From DAIQRJ01 sp963708795 (GTDB lineage: Bacteria; Actinomycetota; Actinomycetes; Propionibacteriales; DAIQRJ01): DNA of 64,000 nt. The first letter of the stretch is position 1. Each line of letters opens with the position of its first letter. Positions 36,916 to 45,112 of this stretch are shown here, piece after piece. The notes under the pieces were generated by a model that was not told where the DNA came from, ran no database searches, and saw only the letters and a program-made list of their open reading frames with translations. The translations under genes and the position numbers were made by a program. The stretch is taken from positions 248,001 to 312,000 of the forward strand of contig CAVPUH010000006.1 in assembly GCA_963708795.1 (NCBI GenBank). The letters run 5' to 3'.

Positions 36916-38036
36916 AGATCGACCTGCCCGACACGACCACCAGCGGTATCGCATCGGCGCTGATGAAGGCCCGTCGGCATGCCGGCTCACCGGCGATGGG
37001 GATGGTCTTCACCGTGGTCATCGTCGCGGACGAGGCCGATCAGCACGAGGCGATGATCGCCGCATCCGGCGCCGCCCAGGAGCATCCGGCCCGGGTGCTC
37101 GGCGTCATCCTGCGCGGCGGTCGCGGCCCGTCGAGGCTCGACGCCCAGGTCCGGGTCGGTGGTGAGGCGGCGTCGGGCGAGAGCGTGCTCATGCGGTTCC
37201 ACGGCGAGCTGGCCCGGCACGCCGAATCGGTCGTGATGCCGCTGCTCCTGCCGGAATCGCCGGTGGTCGCCTGGTGGCCGGGTCGACCGCCCACGAGCCT
37301 GTACACCGATCCGATCGGCGCGTTGGCGCAACGACGAGTAGCCGACTCGGCCGCCGTACCGCGGCCGCTCTCGGTGCTCCGTCACCTCTGTGGGAACTAC
37401 GTGCCCGGCGACACCGACCTCGCGTGGACACGGCTGACCCCGTGGCGCGCGCTGCTCGCGGCCGCGCTGGACCAGCATCCGGCCCGGGTCGGATCGACAG
37501 TGGTCGAGGCTGCCCGGGGCAACGCGAGCGCGACGCTGCTGTCGACCTGGTTGAGCCAGCGGTTGAAGGCGCCGTCGAAGCTCGTGGAGAGCAAGGGGCC
37601 CGGCATCACCGCGGTCCGGATGTACGTGCCCAAGGGTGAGATCGCCATCACGCGTCCCGACGGCCGGCTCGCCCAGTACTCGGTGCCGGGGCAACCCGTG
37701 CGGCACGTCGCACTCAAGCGCCGGAGCACGGCCGAACTGCTGGCGGAGGAGTTGCGCCGGCTCGATCCCGACGACATCTACGCGAACACCGTGAAGGAGT
37801 ACCTGCGCGGGTACGACGGCCGGGCCACCGCAGCGAAGAAGGTGGCGACGGCAGCGAACCGCCCGCCGGCGAAGCGGGCGCCGGTGAAGGCTGCGCCGGC
37901 GGCGAAGAAGGCTGTGCCTGCCGCGAAGAAGGCGGCGCCGGCGGCGAAGAAGGCTGTGCCTGCCGCGAAGAAGGCAGCCCCGGCCGCCAAGAAGGCTCCG
38001 GCACGTCAGGCGACGACCCGCAAGGCAGCGCGGTGA
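36912..38036 (+). CDS. opcA: Glucose-6-phosphate dehydrogenase assembly protein OpcA
   Basis: Actinobacterial and cyanobacterial partner that assembles or activates Zwf. The 374-residue protein has the family blocks VFTVVIVADEADQHEAM, SVVMPLLLPESPVVAWWPG, GNYVPGDTDLAWTRLTPWRALLAAALD and RLKAPSKLVESKGPGITAVRMYVPKGEI. It is coupled to zwf by a 4-nt overlap. The last 65 residues or so form an unusual Lys/Ala/Pro-rich tail with repeated AAKKAAP/AAKKAVP units, resembling the tail of histone H1 or HupB-type proteins. This tail is encoded by 42-bp tandem repeats and is not part of the OpcA fold. Confidence 0.93.
   Translation: MKIDLPDTTTSGIASALMKARRHAGSPAMGMVFTVVIVADEADQHEAMIAASGAAQEHPARVLGVILRGGRGPSRLDAQVRVGGEAASGESVLMRFHGELARHAESVVMPLLLPESPVVAWWPGRPPTSLYTDPIGALAQRRVADSAAVPRPLSVLRHLCGNYVPGDTDLAWTRLTPWRALLAAALDQHPARVGSTVVEAARGNASATLLSTWLSQRLKAPSKLVESKGPGITAVRMYVPKGEIAITRPDGRLAQYSVPGQPVRHVALKRRSTAELLAEELRRLDPDDIYANTVKEYLRGYDGRATAAKKVATAANRPPAKRAPVKAAPAAKKAVPAAKKAAPAAKKAVPAAKKAAPAAKKAPARQATTRKAAR
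37893..37976 (+). repeat. Two 42-bp tandem repeats inside opcA
   Basis: Copy 1 is 37893-37934 and copy 2 is 37935-37976, with one mismatch at the last base. Each encodes 14 residues of the Lys/Ala/Pro-rich OpcA tail. Copy number could vary between strains by slippage. Confidence 0.8.
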
Positions 38037-38782
38037 GCTCGCCCGAGGTCATCGTCCATGTCGACGCCGACGCGCTCGCGGAATCCGTTGCGGCTCGGCT
38101 GATCACCCGGCTCGTCGACGTCCAGGCGTCGGGGTCCAACGGCTCGGTGGTCCTCACGGGGGGCGGCGTCGGGACCAAGGTGCTGCGCGAGATCGCCGCC
38201 ACACCGGCCCGCGACTCGGTCGAGTGGCGCACGGTGGATCTGTGGTGGGGGGACGACCGCTGGGTGGCCGCCGACGACGACGAGCGCAACGAGAAGGGAG
38301 CCCGGGAAGCGCTGCTCGATCAGCTGTCCCTGGATCCCGCGCGGGTGCACGTCATGCCGGCGTCGGATGCCGGCTATCCCACCGCGGAGGCTGCTGCGGG
38401 TGCCTACGCGCAGGAGCTCGGCGACGACCCGCACTTCGACGTGTTGATGCTCGGTGTCGGCCCCGACGGGCATGTCGCCTCGCTGTTCCCGGAGCACCCG
38501 GCGCTGCACGAGCGGGACAGCAGCGCGGTCGCCGTGCACGGGTCGCCCAAGCCGCCGCCCATCCGGATCTCGATGACGTTCCCGACCCTCAACGCCGCCC
38601 ACGAGGTCTGGTTCCTCGTTGCGGGGGCGGAGAAGGCGGGCGCCGTCCGGCTCGCGTTCGAGGGTGCAGGCCCGACGCAGATACCGGCTACCGGGGTGAC
38701 GGGTACCAACCAGACGCTGTGGCTGATCGACCAGGAGGCCGCCTCCGAACTGCCGCCGGGGTTGGGCCGCCGAGCGTCCTGA
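38033..38782 (+). CDS. pgl: 6-phosphogluconolactonase
   Basis: Hydrolyses the lactone made by Zwf. 249 residues of the DevB/SOL type: SVVLTGGGVGTKVLREIA (phosphate loop), WRTVDLWWGDDRWVAADDDERN, DVLMLGVGPDGHVASLFPEHPAL with the catalytic His, and the late block TFPTLNAAHEVWFLVAGAEKAGAV. GTG 38033 overlaps the opcA stop. It is the last gene of the pentose-phosphate run, and an inverted repeat follows 7 nt after the stop. Confidence 0.94.
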   Translation: MSSPEVIVHVDADALAESVAARLITRLVDVQASGSNGSVVLTGGGVGTKVLREIAATPARDSVEWRTVDLWWGDDRWVAADDDERNEKGAREALLDQLSLDPARVHVMPASDAGYPTAEAAAGAYAQELGDDPHFDVLMLGVGPDGHVASLFPEHPALHERDSSAVAVHGSPKPPPIRISMTFPTLNAAHEVWFLVAGAEKAGAVRLAFEGAGPTQIPATGVTGTNQTLWLIDQEAASELPPGLGRRAS

Positions 38783-38788
38783 CGCTCG

Positions 38789-38860
38789 CCCGAACCGACG
38801 GCAGCTTTCCCAGATCCACGGCTTCACATGCCGAATCGGCCGAACTGCCGTCGGTTCGGG
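38789..38860. terminator. Long inverted repeat after the pentose-phosphate operon
   Basis: CCCGAACCGACGGCAG (38789-38804) and its exact reverse complement (38845-38860) enclose 40 nt. The position directly after pgl suggests transcription ending, though no U-tract follows. A related style of perfect repeat lies after the MMPL gene at 4897-4946. Confidence 0.5.
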
Positions 38861-38878
38861 ACTGTCCGTGCCCTCTCG

Positions 38879-38884
38879 TACCGT
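38879..38884 (+). promoter_or_regulatory. -10 box TACCGT of a leaderless promoter
   Basis: TACCGT ends 7 nt before ATG 38892. Confidence 0.45.
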
Positions 38885-38891
38885 GCCGGGC

Positions 38892-39776
38892 ATGAGCAAC
38901 GAGCTGAAGTACGGATTCGTGGTGCCGTTCGGCGATACCGCCGATTTCGCTGAACTGGCCACCCTCGGCGAGGAGCGTGGATGGGACGCCGTGTTCACCT
39001 GGGAAGCCGTCTGGGGCGTCGACGGCTGGGTGAACCTGACGGCGGCCGCGATGGTGACCGAGAAGATCCGGCTCGGCACGCTGCTCACGCCGATTCCCCG
39101 CGTGCTCCCCTGGGACCTCGCCACCCGGGTCGGCAGCGTCGACCGGCTGAGCAAGGGCCGCGTGACGGTCGGAGCCGGTCTCGGCGCGCTGCACGAGGGC
39201 TGGACCGCCTTCGAACGTGACGAGGGCCGAGCCATGCGGGTCAAGAAGCTCGAGGAGTGCCTGGCGATCTACGACGGGCTCATGCGCGGACAGCCGTTCT
39301 CCTACGACGGCGAGATCTACCAGGTCCGGCCGACCACGTTCTTCCCGCCCCCACCGCCTGTCCAACAGCCGCGTCCACCGGTATGGCTGGTGGGCGCGTA
39401 CGTCCCCGGCCGGTCGAAGCAGCCGTCGTTGGCGCGCGCCGCCACGTGGGACGGCCTACTGCCGCAGCGAGTCGAGCCGAAGGGAAAGCCGGCCGAGGTT
39501 CCCGGAGAGGTCAAGCCCCAGACACCGGAGCAGCTGGCCGAGATCGTCGATCGGGTCCACGCCTATCGCGACGCCGCCGGCCTGCCTTGGGCCGGCTACG
39601 ACGTCGTGCTCGAAGCCGACAGCAGCGGCGAGTTCGTCCAGCTCGCCACGCAGGAGAAGCGGGCCTGGACCGACGTCGGCGTCACCTGGTGGGTCGAGAG
39701 CTGGTGGAGCCTCGAGAACACCGACACCGGCCGGGCCGAACTGCGACGCCGCATCGAGGCCGGCCCGCCCCGCTAG
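38892..39776 (+). CDS. LLM-class flavin/F420-dependent oxidoreductase
   Basis: A 294-residue luciferase-like monooxygenase-fold protein. The strands of the barrel show KYGFVVPFGDTADFAELATLGEERGWDAVFTWEA, KIRLGTLLTPIPRVLPWDLATRVGSVDRLSKGRVTVGAGLG and PVWLVGAYVPGR. These are typical of the actinobacterial group that often uses F420 or FMN. The substrate is unknown. ATG 38892 is chosen because of the leaderless box and because the 8 residues upstream are unlike the family. The 3' end overlaps the convergent VOC gene by 4 nt. Confidence 0.87.
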   Translation: MSNELKYGFVVPFGDTADFAELATLGEERGWDAVFTWEAVWGVDGWVNLTAAAMVTEKIRLGTLLTPIPRVLPWDLATRVGSVDRLSKGRVTVGAGLGALHEGWTAFERDEGRAMRVKKLEECLAIYDGLMRGQPFSYDGEIYQVRPTTFFPPPPPVQQPRPPVWLVGAYVPGRSKQPSLARAATWDGLLPQRVEPKGKPAEVPGEVKPQTPEQLAEIVDRVHAYRDAAGLPWAGYDVVLEADSSGEFVQLATQEKRAWTDVGVTWWVESWWSLENTDTGRAELRRRIEAGPPR

Positions 39777-40180
39777 CCGTTCGGCTGGATGAGGACGAGG
39801 CAGAACGGGTGTCCAGCCGGATCGGCGAAGACCCGGTGGACCTCGCTGTCGCCGCCGTCGAGCTTGCGAGCGCCGAGCCCGAGAACCGCGGCCTGGCCCA
39901 CGTCGAGGTCCTCCACCCGGATGTCGAGATGAAGGTGCGCCGGGTGGGCCGGGTCGGGCCAGCGCGGCGGCTGGTAGCCGGCGATCCTGGCGAAGGCCAG
40001 GCCGGGGCGATCGGCCGCGTCACCGATCACGACCCAGTCGGCCTCGTCGTTGACGCGGATCATCCCGAGTACCTGTTGATAGAACGTGGCCAGGCCATTC
40101 GGGTCGGTCGAGTCGAGCACCAGACCGTGCCAGCTGCCGACGGCCGCGGGCGGCTCGGGTCGCGTGGAAGTGTCTGTCAT
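39773..40180 (-). CDS. VOC superfamily (glyoxalase-like) protein
   Basis: A 135-residue protein with the paired beta-alpha-beta-beta-beta units of the vicinal-oxygen-chelate fold. LVLDSTDPNGLATFYQQVLGM opens the first module, HLHLDIRVEDLDVGQAAVLGLGARKL the second, and VFADPAGHPFCLVL closes it. This subfamily (glyoxalase-like domain) is widespread in actinobacteria with unknown substrates. The start is ATG 40180; the upstream in-frame ATG at 40234 adds a non-conserved segment. Confidence 0.85.
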   Translation of the reverse strand: MTDTSTRPEPPAAVGSWHGLVLDSTDPNGLATFYQQVLGMIRVNDEADWVVIGDAADRPGLAFARIAGYQPPRWPDPAHPAHLHLDIRVEDLDVGQAAVLGLGARKLDGGDSEVHRVFADPAGHPFCLVLIQPNG

Positions 40181-40350
40181 GGCCGCATGCAAACACGGCC
40201 CTCCGACAGACCAGCGCAGATGCGTCCGTGACACCGTCGACCACGCTACCGACGCACCTCGGCTGCTCCGCGGCCGAACGAGCGACCGATCGCCGACATC
40301 GGCCGCGCCCCGCTTGACCTCAACCGAGGTCGAGGTTGCACCCTTGCCAC

Positions 40351-40740
40351 ATGACTCTGTCCCAAGCCGAGATCGACTACATCCGCTCGCAATCCCTCGG
40401 ACGCCTCGCGACGGTCGACGCCAAGGGCGCCCCGCAGAACAGCCCGGTCGGCTTCACCTACGACGATGCCACCGGCACGATCGACATCGGCGGGATGCGG
40501 ATGGGAGCGAGCCGCAAGTTCCGCAACGTCGCCGCCACCGGGAAGGTGTCGTTCGTCGTCGACGACATCGGCACCGGAGACTCCTGGCAGCCCCGCATGG
40601 TGGAGATCCGCGGCACGGCCGAAGCGCTGAGCGGGATCCCGCAGACCGAGGCCTGGAAGAGCCCGGAGATCATCCGCATCCACCCCACTCGCGTCATCAG
40701 CTTCGGTCTGGACGTGGCACCGGAGCCTTCTCCGAGCTGA
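40351..40740 (+). CDS. PPOX-class F420/FMN-dependent oxidoreductase
   Basis: A 129-residue split-barrel flavin/F420-binding protein of the pyridoxamine-phosphate-oxidase superfamily. It has EIDYIRSQSLGRLATVDAKGAPQNSPVGFTYD, KFRNVAATGKVSFVVDDI and EIRGTAEAL followed by IRIHPTRVISFGLD. The length and the RLATV opening match the actinobacterial F420-dependent group. The true substrate is unknown. ATG 40351 is used rather than the GTG/ATG 15 nt upstream. Confidence 0.87.
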   Translation: MTLSQAEIDYIRSQSLGRLATVDAKGAPQNSPVGFTYDDATGTIDIGGMRMGASRKFRNVAATGKVSFVVDDIGTGDSWQPRMVEIRGTAEALSGIPQTEAWKSPEIIRIHPTRVISFGLDVAPEPSPS

Positions 40741-40800
40741 CCGACGGCGGCACCGAGCCGGGCACCCGGCGCCTGGCCGTCGATCTGTCATCATCGCGTC

Positions 40801-42148
40801 GTGACGGACCGACGTGACCCGCCCCAGGAACTCGTCGCCGTCATCCGAGACGGTGCCGTCCTGGTCGAGCCCGGCGCGAACGGTCCCCGACTGCCCCGCC
40901 CGGACAAGACCGACGGCGTCCCCACCCCCGTCCGCCTGCTCGCGCTGGCCGGAGCCGGCGCGGTGCTGGCGGCGCCGCGTCGTCTGGTCGAGGGTCCGCC
41001 GCGCTCGACGGTCGACATCATCAGCGACCCGGCGGCCGTCGACGACCCGTCCGGCCAGGTCTGGCTACCGCTCGCCGACCTCGAACGCCTCGACGAGCTA
41101 CCCGGTGTCGCCGAGGTCGTCGCACGGGGATGGGCCGAGTGGCAGGGGCGACGGGATCGACCACCGAATCGCCCGGCCTGGTACTCCCCCGGCTGGTACG
41201 CCGAGGCCGACGCGTGGGTCGACGAACAACTCGAGCTGCTCGGCCGGCGACGCCACGGGACCTCGACGCCGGTCAAGGTCTGGAGCCTCTCGGCCGTCGT
41301 GCGCACTCCGACGACGTCGCTCGATGGCGAGCCCGGCCGAGGACGTCTTCCTCAAGGCGCCGTGCGACTGGTTCAGGTCCGAGCCCGCCTTCACCGAGCG
41401 ACTCGCGGCCCTGGTGCCCGATCACCTTCCGACGGTGCTCGGGGTGGACCACGAACGCGCCTGGATGCTGATGGCGGCCGTCGGCGGCGCCGGCAGCGAA
41501 CCGCCACCGACAGTCGGCGCCGCCGCCGCTCGCGCGCTGGCCCAGCTGCAGATCGACCTCATCCCGCACCTGGACGAGCTCCGGGCGGTCGGGCTGCCCG
41601 ATCGGACTCTCGGGCCGACCCTCGCCGGTCTGGCCGACCTCCTGACCTCGAGCGTCGAGCTCGATCAGCTCAGGGACGACGACCGCGCCGACCTCGGTGC
41701 CATGCAACCTTGGCTCGTCGAGCAGCTCGAGGCCTTCGCCGCCATCGCGGTGCCGTACTCGATCGGTCACGGTGACTGCCACATCGGCAATGTCGCGGTC
41801 GACCGCGACGACCTCGTGATCTACGACTGGACCGACGCCTCGGTCACGTTTCCGTTCCTGGACGCGGTCCTCCTCGCCGACAGCACGGGGCCAGACCATC
41901 GCGACGGCGTCCTCGCCGCCTATGCCGACGTGTGGACCGGGCTCTGCGAACGCACCGATGTCGAGAGCATGCTGGCGGCGGCATCACTCGTGAACGACGT
42001 GTTCCAGGCGATCTCCTACGAGGGCATCTACCGCTCACGCGAGGCCGACTCGCTGTGGGAGATGCGCGGGGTGGTCGCGTGGAAACTCGGCCACCTGTTG
42101 AACGCGTGGCGCACGGCGACCGGCCGCGTCGAGCCGGCGTCGGCCTAG
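40801..42148 (+). CDS. APH-type phosphotransferase, frameshifted in this sequence
   Basis: A kinase-like protein of about 448 residues. The first 180 residues from GTG 40801 form an alpha/beta domain of Nudix-like appearance (VRLLALAGAGAVLAAPRRLV, WLPLADLERLDELPGV). The second part has the aminoglycoside-phosphotransferase catalytic loop SIGHGDCHIGNVAV and the metal-binding IYDWTDASV. The two parts are in different frames. Removing one C from the run 41332-41334 gives SLDGEPAEDVFLKAPCDWF and a continuous protein. Substrate unknown; many such proteins are not resistance enzymes. It is convergent with rbpA, 12 nt away. Confidence 0.8.
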
Positions 42149-42160
42149 AGACCTACGGGC

Positions 42161-42517
42161 CTAGAGGTAGATCTCGCCGCGCCCGATCCGATCCCGCAGG
42201 CCCTGGAGCGCCTCGTCGAGGATCTCGGCGGCCTCGGCGTCGCTACGTCGTTCCTTCACGTACGCCAGGTGGGTCTTGTACGGCTCGTTGCGCGGAGCCG
42301 CCGGCGGGTTGGCGCGATCCTGGCTGGCGGGCAGCCCGCAGCGCGAGCAGTCCCATCGATCGGGCGCGACGGCGTCGACCGCGAAACTCGGCGTCGTCTC
42401 GTGGCCGTTCGCGCAGTAGAACGCGATCAGCCGGCGCGGAGCGGAGTCTCCACGTTCGGCCTCGCCCATCGGTCCTGCGCCGACCCGGCTTCCCCGGATC
42501 GCGTTTCCACCAGCCAC
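42161..42517 (-). CDS. rbpA: RNA polymerase-binding protein RbpA
   Basis: Actinobacteria-specific factor that binds RNA polymerase and the principal sigma factor and stabilises the open complex. 118 residues. The core has the zinc-type cysteine pattern of RbpA (YCANGHETTPSFAVDA then WDCSRCGLPA). The sigma-interacting C-terminus contains YKTHLAYVKERRSDAEAAEILDEALQGLR. The position beside secG is conserved in related genomes. Its upstream region carries a 17-bp direct repeat. Confidence 0.95.
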   Translation of the reverse strand: MAGGNAIRGSRVGAGPMGEAERGDSAPRRLIAFYCANGHETTPSFAVDAVAPDRWDCSRCGLPASQDRANPPAAPRNEPYKTHLAYVKERRSDAEAAEILDEALQGLRDRIGRGEIYL

Positions 42518-42568
42518 CAGGCGTCCTTTCGCACGTGCACGTCGATATCAGCAGTCAATCAGGGCAAC

Positions 42569-42605
42569 GACCAAAGCGGGAAAGCAGTGACCAAAGCGGG
42601 AAAGC
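42569..42605. repeat. 17-bp direct repeat, 20-bp period, upstream of rbpA
   Basis: GACCAAAGCGGGAAAGC occurs at 42569-42585 and again at 42589-42605. The two copies lie on the same face of the helix about two turns apart. They fall in the 177-bp gap between secG and rbpA, 52 nt upstream of the rbpA start, where a regulator could bind. Confidence 0.55.
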
Positions 42606-42694
42606 GCAAACAGACGAACACTCGATGCAGAGACGGTCAGAGAGGAAGCATCCGCCGGAACCGCGGCGATCCGGCCCGCGACACCCGGACTCGG

Positions 42695-42928
42695 TCAGCT
42701 GATCTTGGTGAGGAAGAGAAGCGAGAAGATGAGCGCGAGCCAGATGATCGCCAGGGCGACGGTGATCCGGTCCAGGTTCCGCTCGGCCACCGACGACCCG
42801 CCGAGGCCCGTGCTGACGCCGCCCCCGAACAGGTCGGACAGCCCGCCGCCGCGGCCGCGGTGCAGCAGCACGAGCATCGTCATCGCCACACTGATGACGG
42901 AGAGGGCGATCTGCAACGAGAGGATCAT
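42695..42928 (-). CDS. secG: Preprotein translocase subunit SecG
   Basis: Small membrane component of the SecYEG channel. 77 residues, two helices (ILSLQIALSVISVAMTMLVLL and ITVALAIIWLALIFSLLFL), and between them the conserved loop HRGRGGGLSDLFGGGVSTGLGGSSVAERNLDR. It lies downstream of tpiA, its usual actinobacterial position. Confidence 0.95.
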   Translation of the reverse strand: MILSLQIALSVISVAMTMLVLLHRGRGGGLSDLFGGGVSTGLGGSSVAERNLDRITVALAIIWLALIFSLLFLTKIS

Positions 42929-43054
42929 CGGTCAACCAACCTGGATTTCGGGAGGATCATCGCTGAGGCGATGGTCTGGATGTGCGCGAACAGCGTAGAC
43001 CACCGCAGCCGTCACGCCTCGTGACCGGTGCGAGTGAGGACGCGGACATCACGG

Positions 43055-43852
43055 TCAAGCCGGCAGGACGGGGAGGTCGGTGAACCGGGCGATCGCGGCG
43101 AACTCGTCGGCGTCGACGCTGGCCCCGCCGACCAGGGCGCCGTCGACGTCAGGCTGCGCCATGATCGCCGCGACGTTGCCCGCCTTGACCGAACCTCCGT
43201 AGAGAACGCGGACGGCGTCGGCGACCTCGGCGCCGTAGGTCTCGGCCAGCCAGCCGCGAATCGCGCTGCAGACCTCCTGGGCATCGGCCGGGGTGGCCAC
43301 CTCGCCGGTGCCGATCGCCCACACCGGTTCGTAGGCGATCACGACCGACGCGGCCTCGGCCGCACCGAGACCGGCGAGCGAGCCGGTCAACTGGGACAGG
43401 GTGAACTCGACCTGACGGCCGGCCTGCCGGACGTCCAGACCCTCACCCACACAGACGATCGGGACGAGCCCGTTGCGGTACGCGGCGGCGACCTTGGACG
43501 CGACCAGCTCGTCGGTGTCGCCGTAGTACTGCCGGCGCTCGGAGTGCCCGACGCAGACGTAGGTGCAGCCGAGCTTGGTCAGCATCACGCCGGAGATCTC
43601 ACCCGTGTACGCGCCCGCGTCGTGCGGCGACAGGTCCTGGGCCCCGAACCCGAGGGACAGGTCGTCACCGGCCACCAGGGTCTGCACCGAGCGCAGGTCG
43701 GTGTACGGCGGCAGCACCACGACCTCGACCGCGCCGAAGTCGTGGTTGCGGTCGTCGAGCTTCCACGCGAGCTTCTGGACGAGCACGACCGCTTCGCGGT
43801 GGTCGAGGTTCATCTTCCAGTTACCGGCCATCAAGGGGGTGCGGCTGCTCAT
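43055..43852 (-). CDS. tpiA: Triosephosphate isomerase
   Basis: Interconverts dihydroxyacetone phosphate and glyceraldehyde-3-P. 265 residues. Substrate Lys is in MAGNWKMNLDH, the electrophile His in VCVGHSERRQYYGD and the catalytic Glu in VIAYEPVWAIGTG. The phosphate loop is LYGGSVKAGN. It is third in the run gap-pgk-tpiA-secG on the minus strand. Confidence 0.96.
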   Translation of the reverse strand: MSSRTPLMAGNWKMNLDHREAVVLVQKLAWKLDDRNHDFGAVEVVVLPPYTDLRSVQTLVAGDDLSLGFGAQDLSPHDAGAYTGEISGVMLTKLGCTYVCVGHSERRQYYGDTDELVASKVAAAYRNGLVPIVCVGEGLDVRQAGRQVEFTLSQLTGSLAGLGAAEAASVVIAYEPVWAIGTGEVATPADAQEVCSAIRGWLAETYGAEVADAVRVLYGGSVKAGNVAAIMAQPDVDGALVGGASVDADEFAAIARFTDLPVLPA

Positions 43853-43918
43853 GGGTCTCCTCGGTGCGTCGTGTGGGGCGGCTGAGGTCGGTCGGGGCCG
43901 GTCGATCGTTGTGGCCCG

Positions 43919-45109
43919 TCAATCGAGAACGGAGACGCCCGGGAGGTCCTTGCCCTCGAGGTACTCCAGGCTCGCACCACCGCCGGTCGAGATGTGACCG
44001 AACTGGTCGTCGGAGTAGCCGAGGTTGCGCACGGCGGCCGCGGAGTCCCCGCCACCGACCACGGACAGGCCGTCGACCTCGGTGAGCGCGGTGGCGACCG
44101 CGCGGGTTCCGCCGGCGAACTGCGGGAACTCGGCGACCCCCATCGGGCCGTTCCAGAACACGGTCTTCGCCTGGGCGATGATCGCGGCGAACGCCGCCCC
44201 CGACTCCGGCCCGATGTCGAGGCCGAGCTCGTCGGCCCCGATCCCGTCGACGCCGACCGTGGACGCCGGCGCGTCCGCCGCGAACTGCGGCGCGACCACG
44301 ATGTCGGTCGGCAACACGATGCGGTCGCCGTCGTTCTCGAGGTAGCGCTTCACGGTGTCGATCTGGTCGGCCTCGAGCAGGCTCTTGCCCACCTGGTGAC
44401 CCTGGGCAGCGAGGAACGTGAAGACCATGCCCCCGCCGACGAGCACCTTGTCCGCCACCTTCAGCAGGTTGTCGATCACGGCGAGCTTGTCGCTCACCTT
44501 CGCGCCTCCGAGGACGACGACGTAGGGACGCTCGGGGCTCTCGGTGAGTCGCTTCAGCACCTCGATCTCCGTGGCCACCAGCCCACCTGCTGCGTGCGGC
44601 AGCAGAGTCGCCACGTCGTAGACGCTCGCGTGCTTGCGATGCACCGCGCCGAACCCGTCGGAGACGTAGCCGTCGGCGAACGCGGACAGCTCGGCCGCGA
44701 ACTCGCCACGGGCGGCCTCGTCCTTCGAGTCCTCCCGCGGGTCGTAGCGGACGTTCTCGAGCAGCGCGACGTCACCGTCGGAGAGCCCGGCGACGACACC
44801 CTGGGCACTCGGGCCGGTGACGTCGCCGGCCAGCGTCACCGGACGACCGAGGAGCTCGCCGAGTCGTGCCGCCACCGGAGCCAGCGAGTACATCGGGTTC
44901 GGCTCGCCCTTGGGCCGGCCGAGGTGCGCGGTCACGATGACCCGCGCACCTGCATCGGCCAGCTTCGCGATGGTCGGGACGCTCGCGCGGATCCGGCCGT
45001 CGTCGGTGATCGTCGACCCGTCGAGCGGGACGTTCAGGTCGCTACGGACCAGGATCCGCTTGCCTGCCAGCCCACCGAGGTCGGCCGCCAGGTCGTCGAT
45101 CGTCCGCAT
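43919..45109 (-). CDS. pgk: Phosphoglycerate kinase
   Basis: Makes ATP from 1,3-bisphosphoglycerate. 396 residues. The N-lobe has RSDLNVPLDG and VTAHLGRPKG, the C-lobe VVLGGAKVSDKLAVIDNLL and the nucleotide loop VVGGGDSAAAVR ahead of ISTGGGASLEYLEG. It lies 3 nt after the gap stop, so the two are cotranscribed. Confidence 0.96.
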   Translation of the reverse strand: MRTIDDLAADLGGLAGKRILVRSDLNVPLDGSTITDDGRIRASVPTIAKLADAGARVIVTAHLGRPKGEPNPMYSLAPVAARLGELLGRPVTLAGDVTGPSAQGVVAGLSDGDVALLENVRYDPREDSKDEAARGEFAAELSAFADGYVSDGFGAVHRKHASVYDVATLLPHAAGGLVATEIEVLKRLTESPERPYVVVLGGAKVSDKLAVIDNLLKVADKVLVGGGMVFTFLAAQGHQVGKSLLEADQIDTVKRYLENDGDRIVLPTDIVVAPQFAADAPASTVGVDGIGADELGLDIGPESGAAFAAIIAQAKTVFWNGPMGVAEFPQFAGGTRAVATALTEVDGLSVVGGGDSAAAVRNLGYSDDQFGHISTGGGASLEYLEGKDLPGVSVLD

Positions 45110-45112
45110 GGA

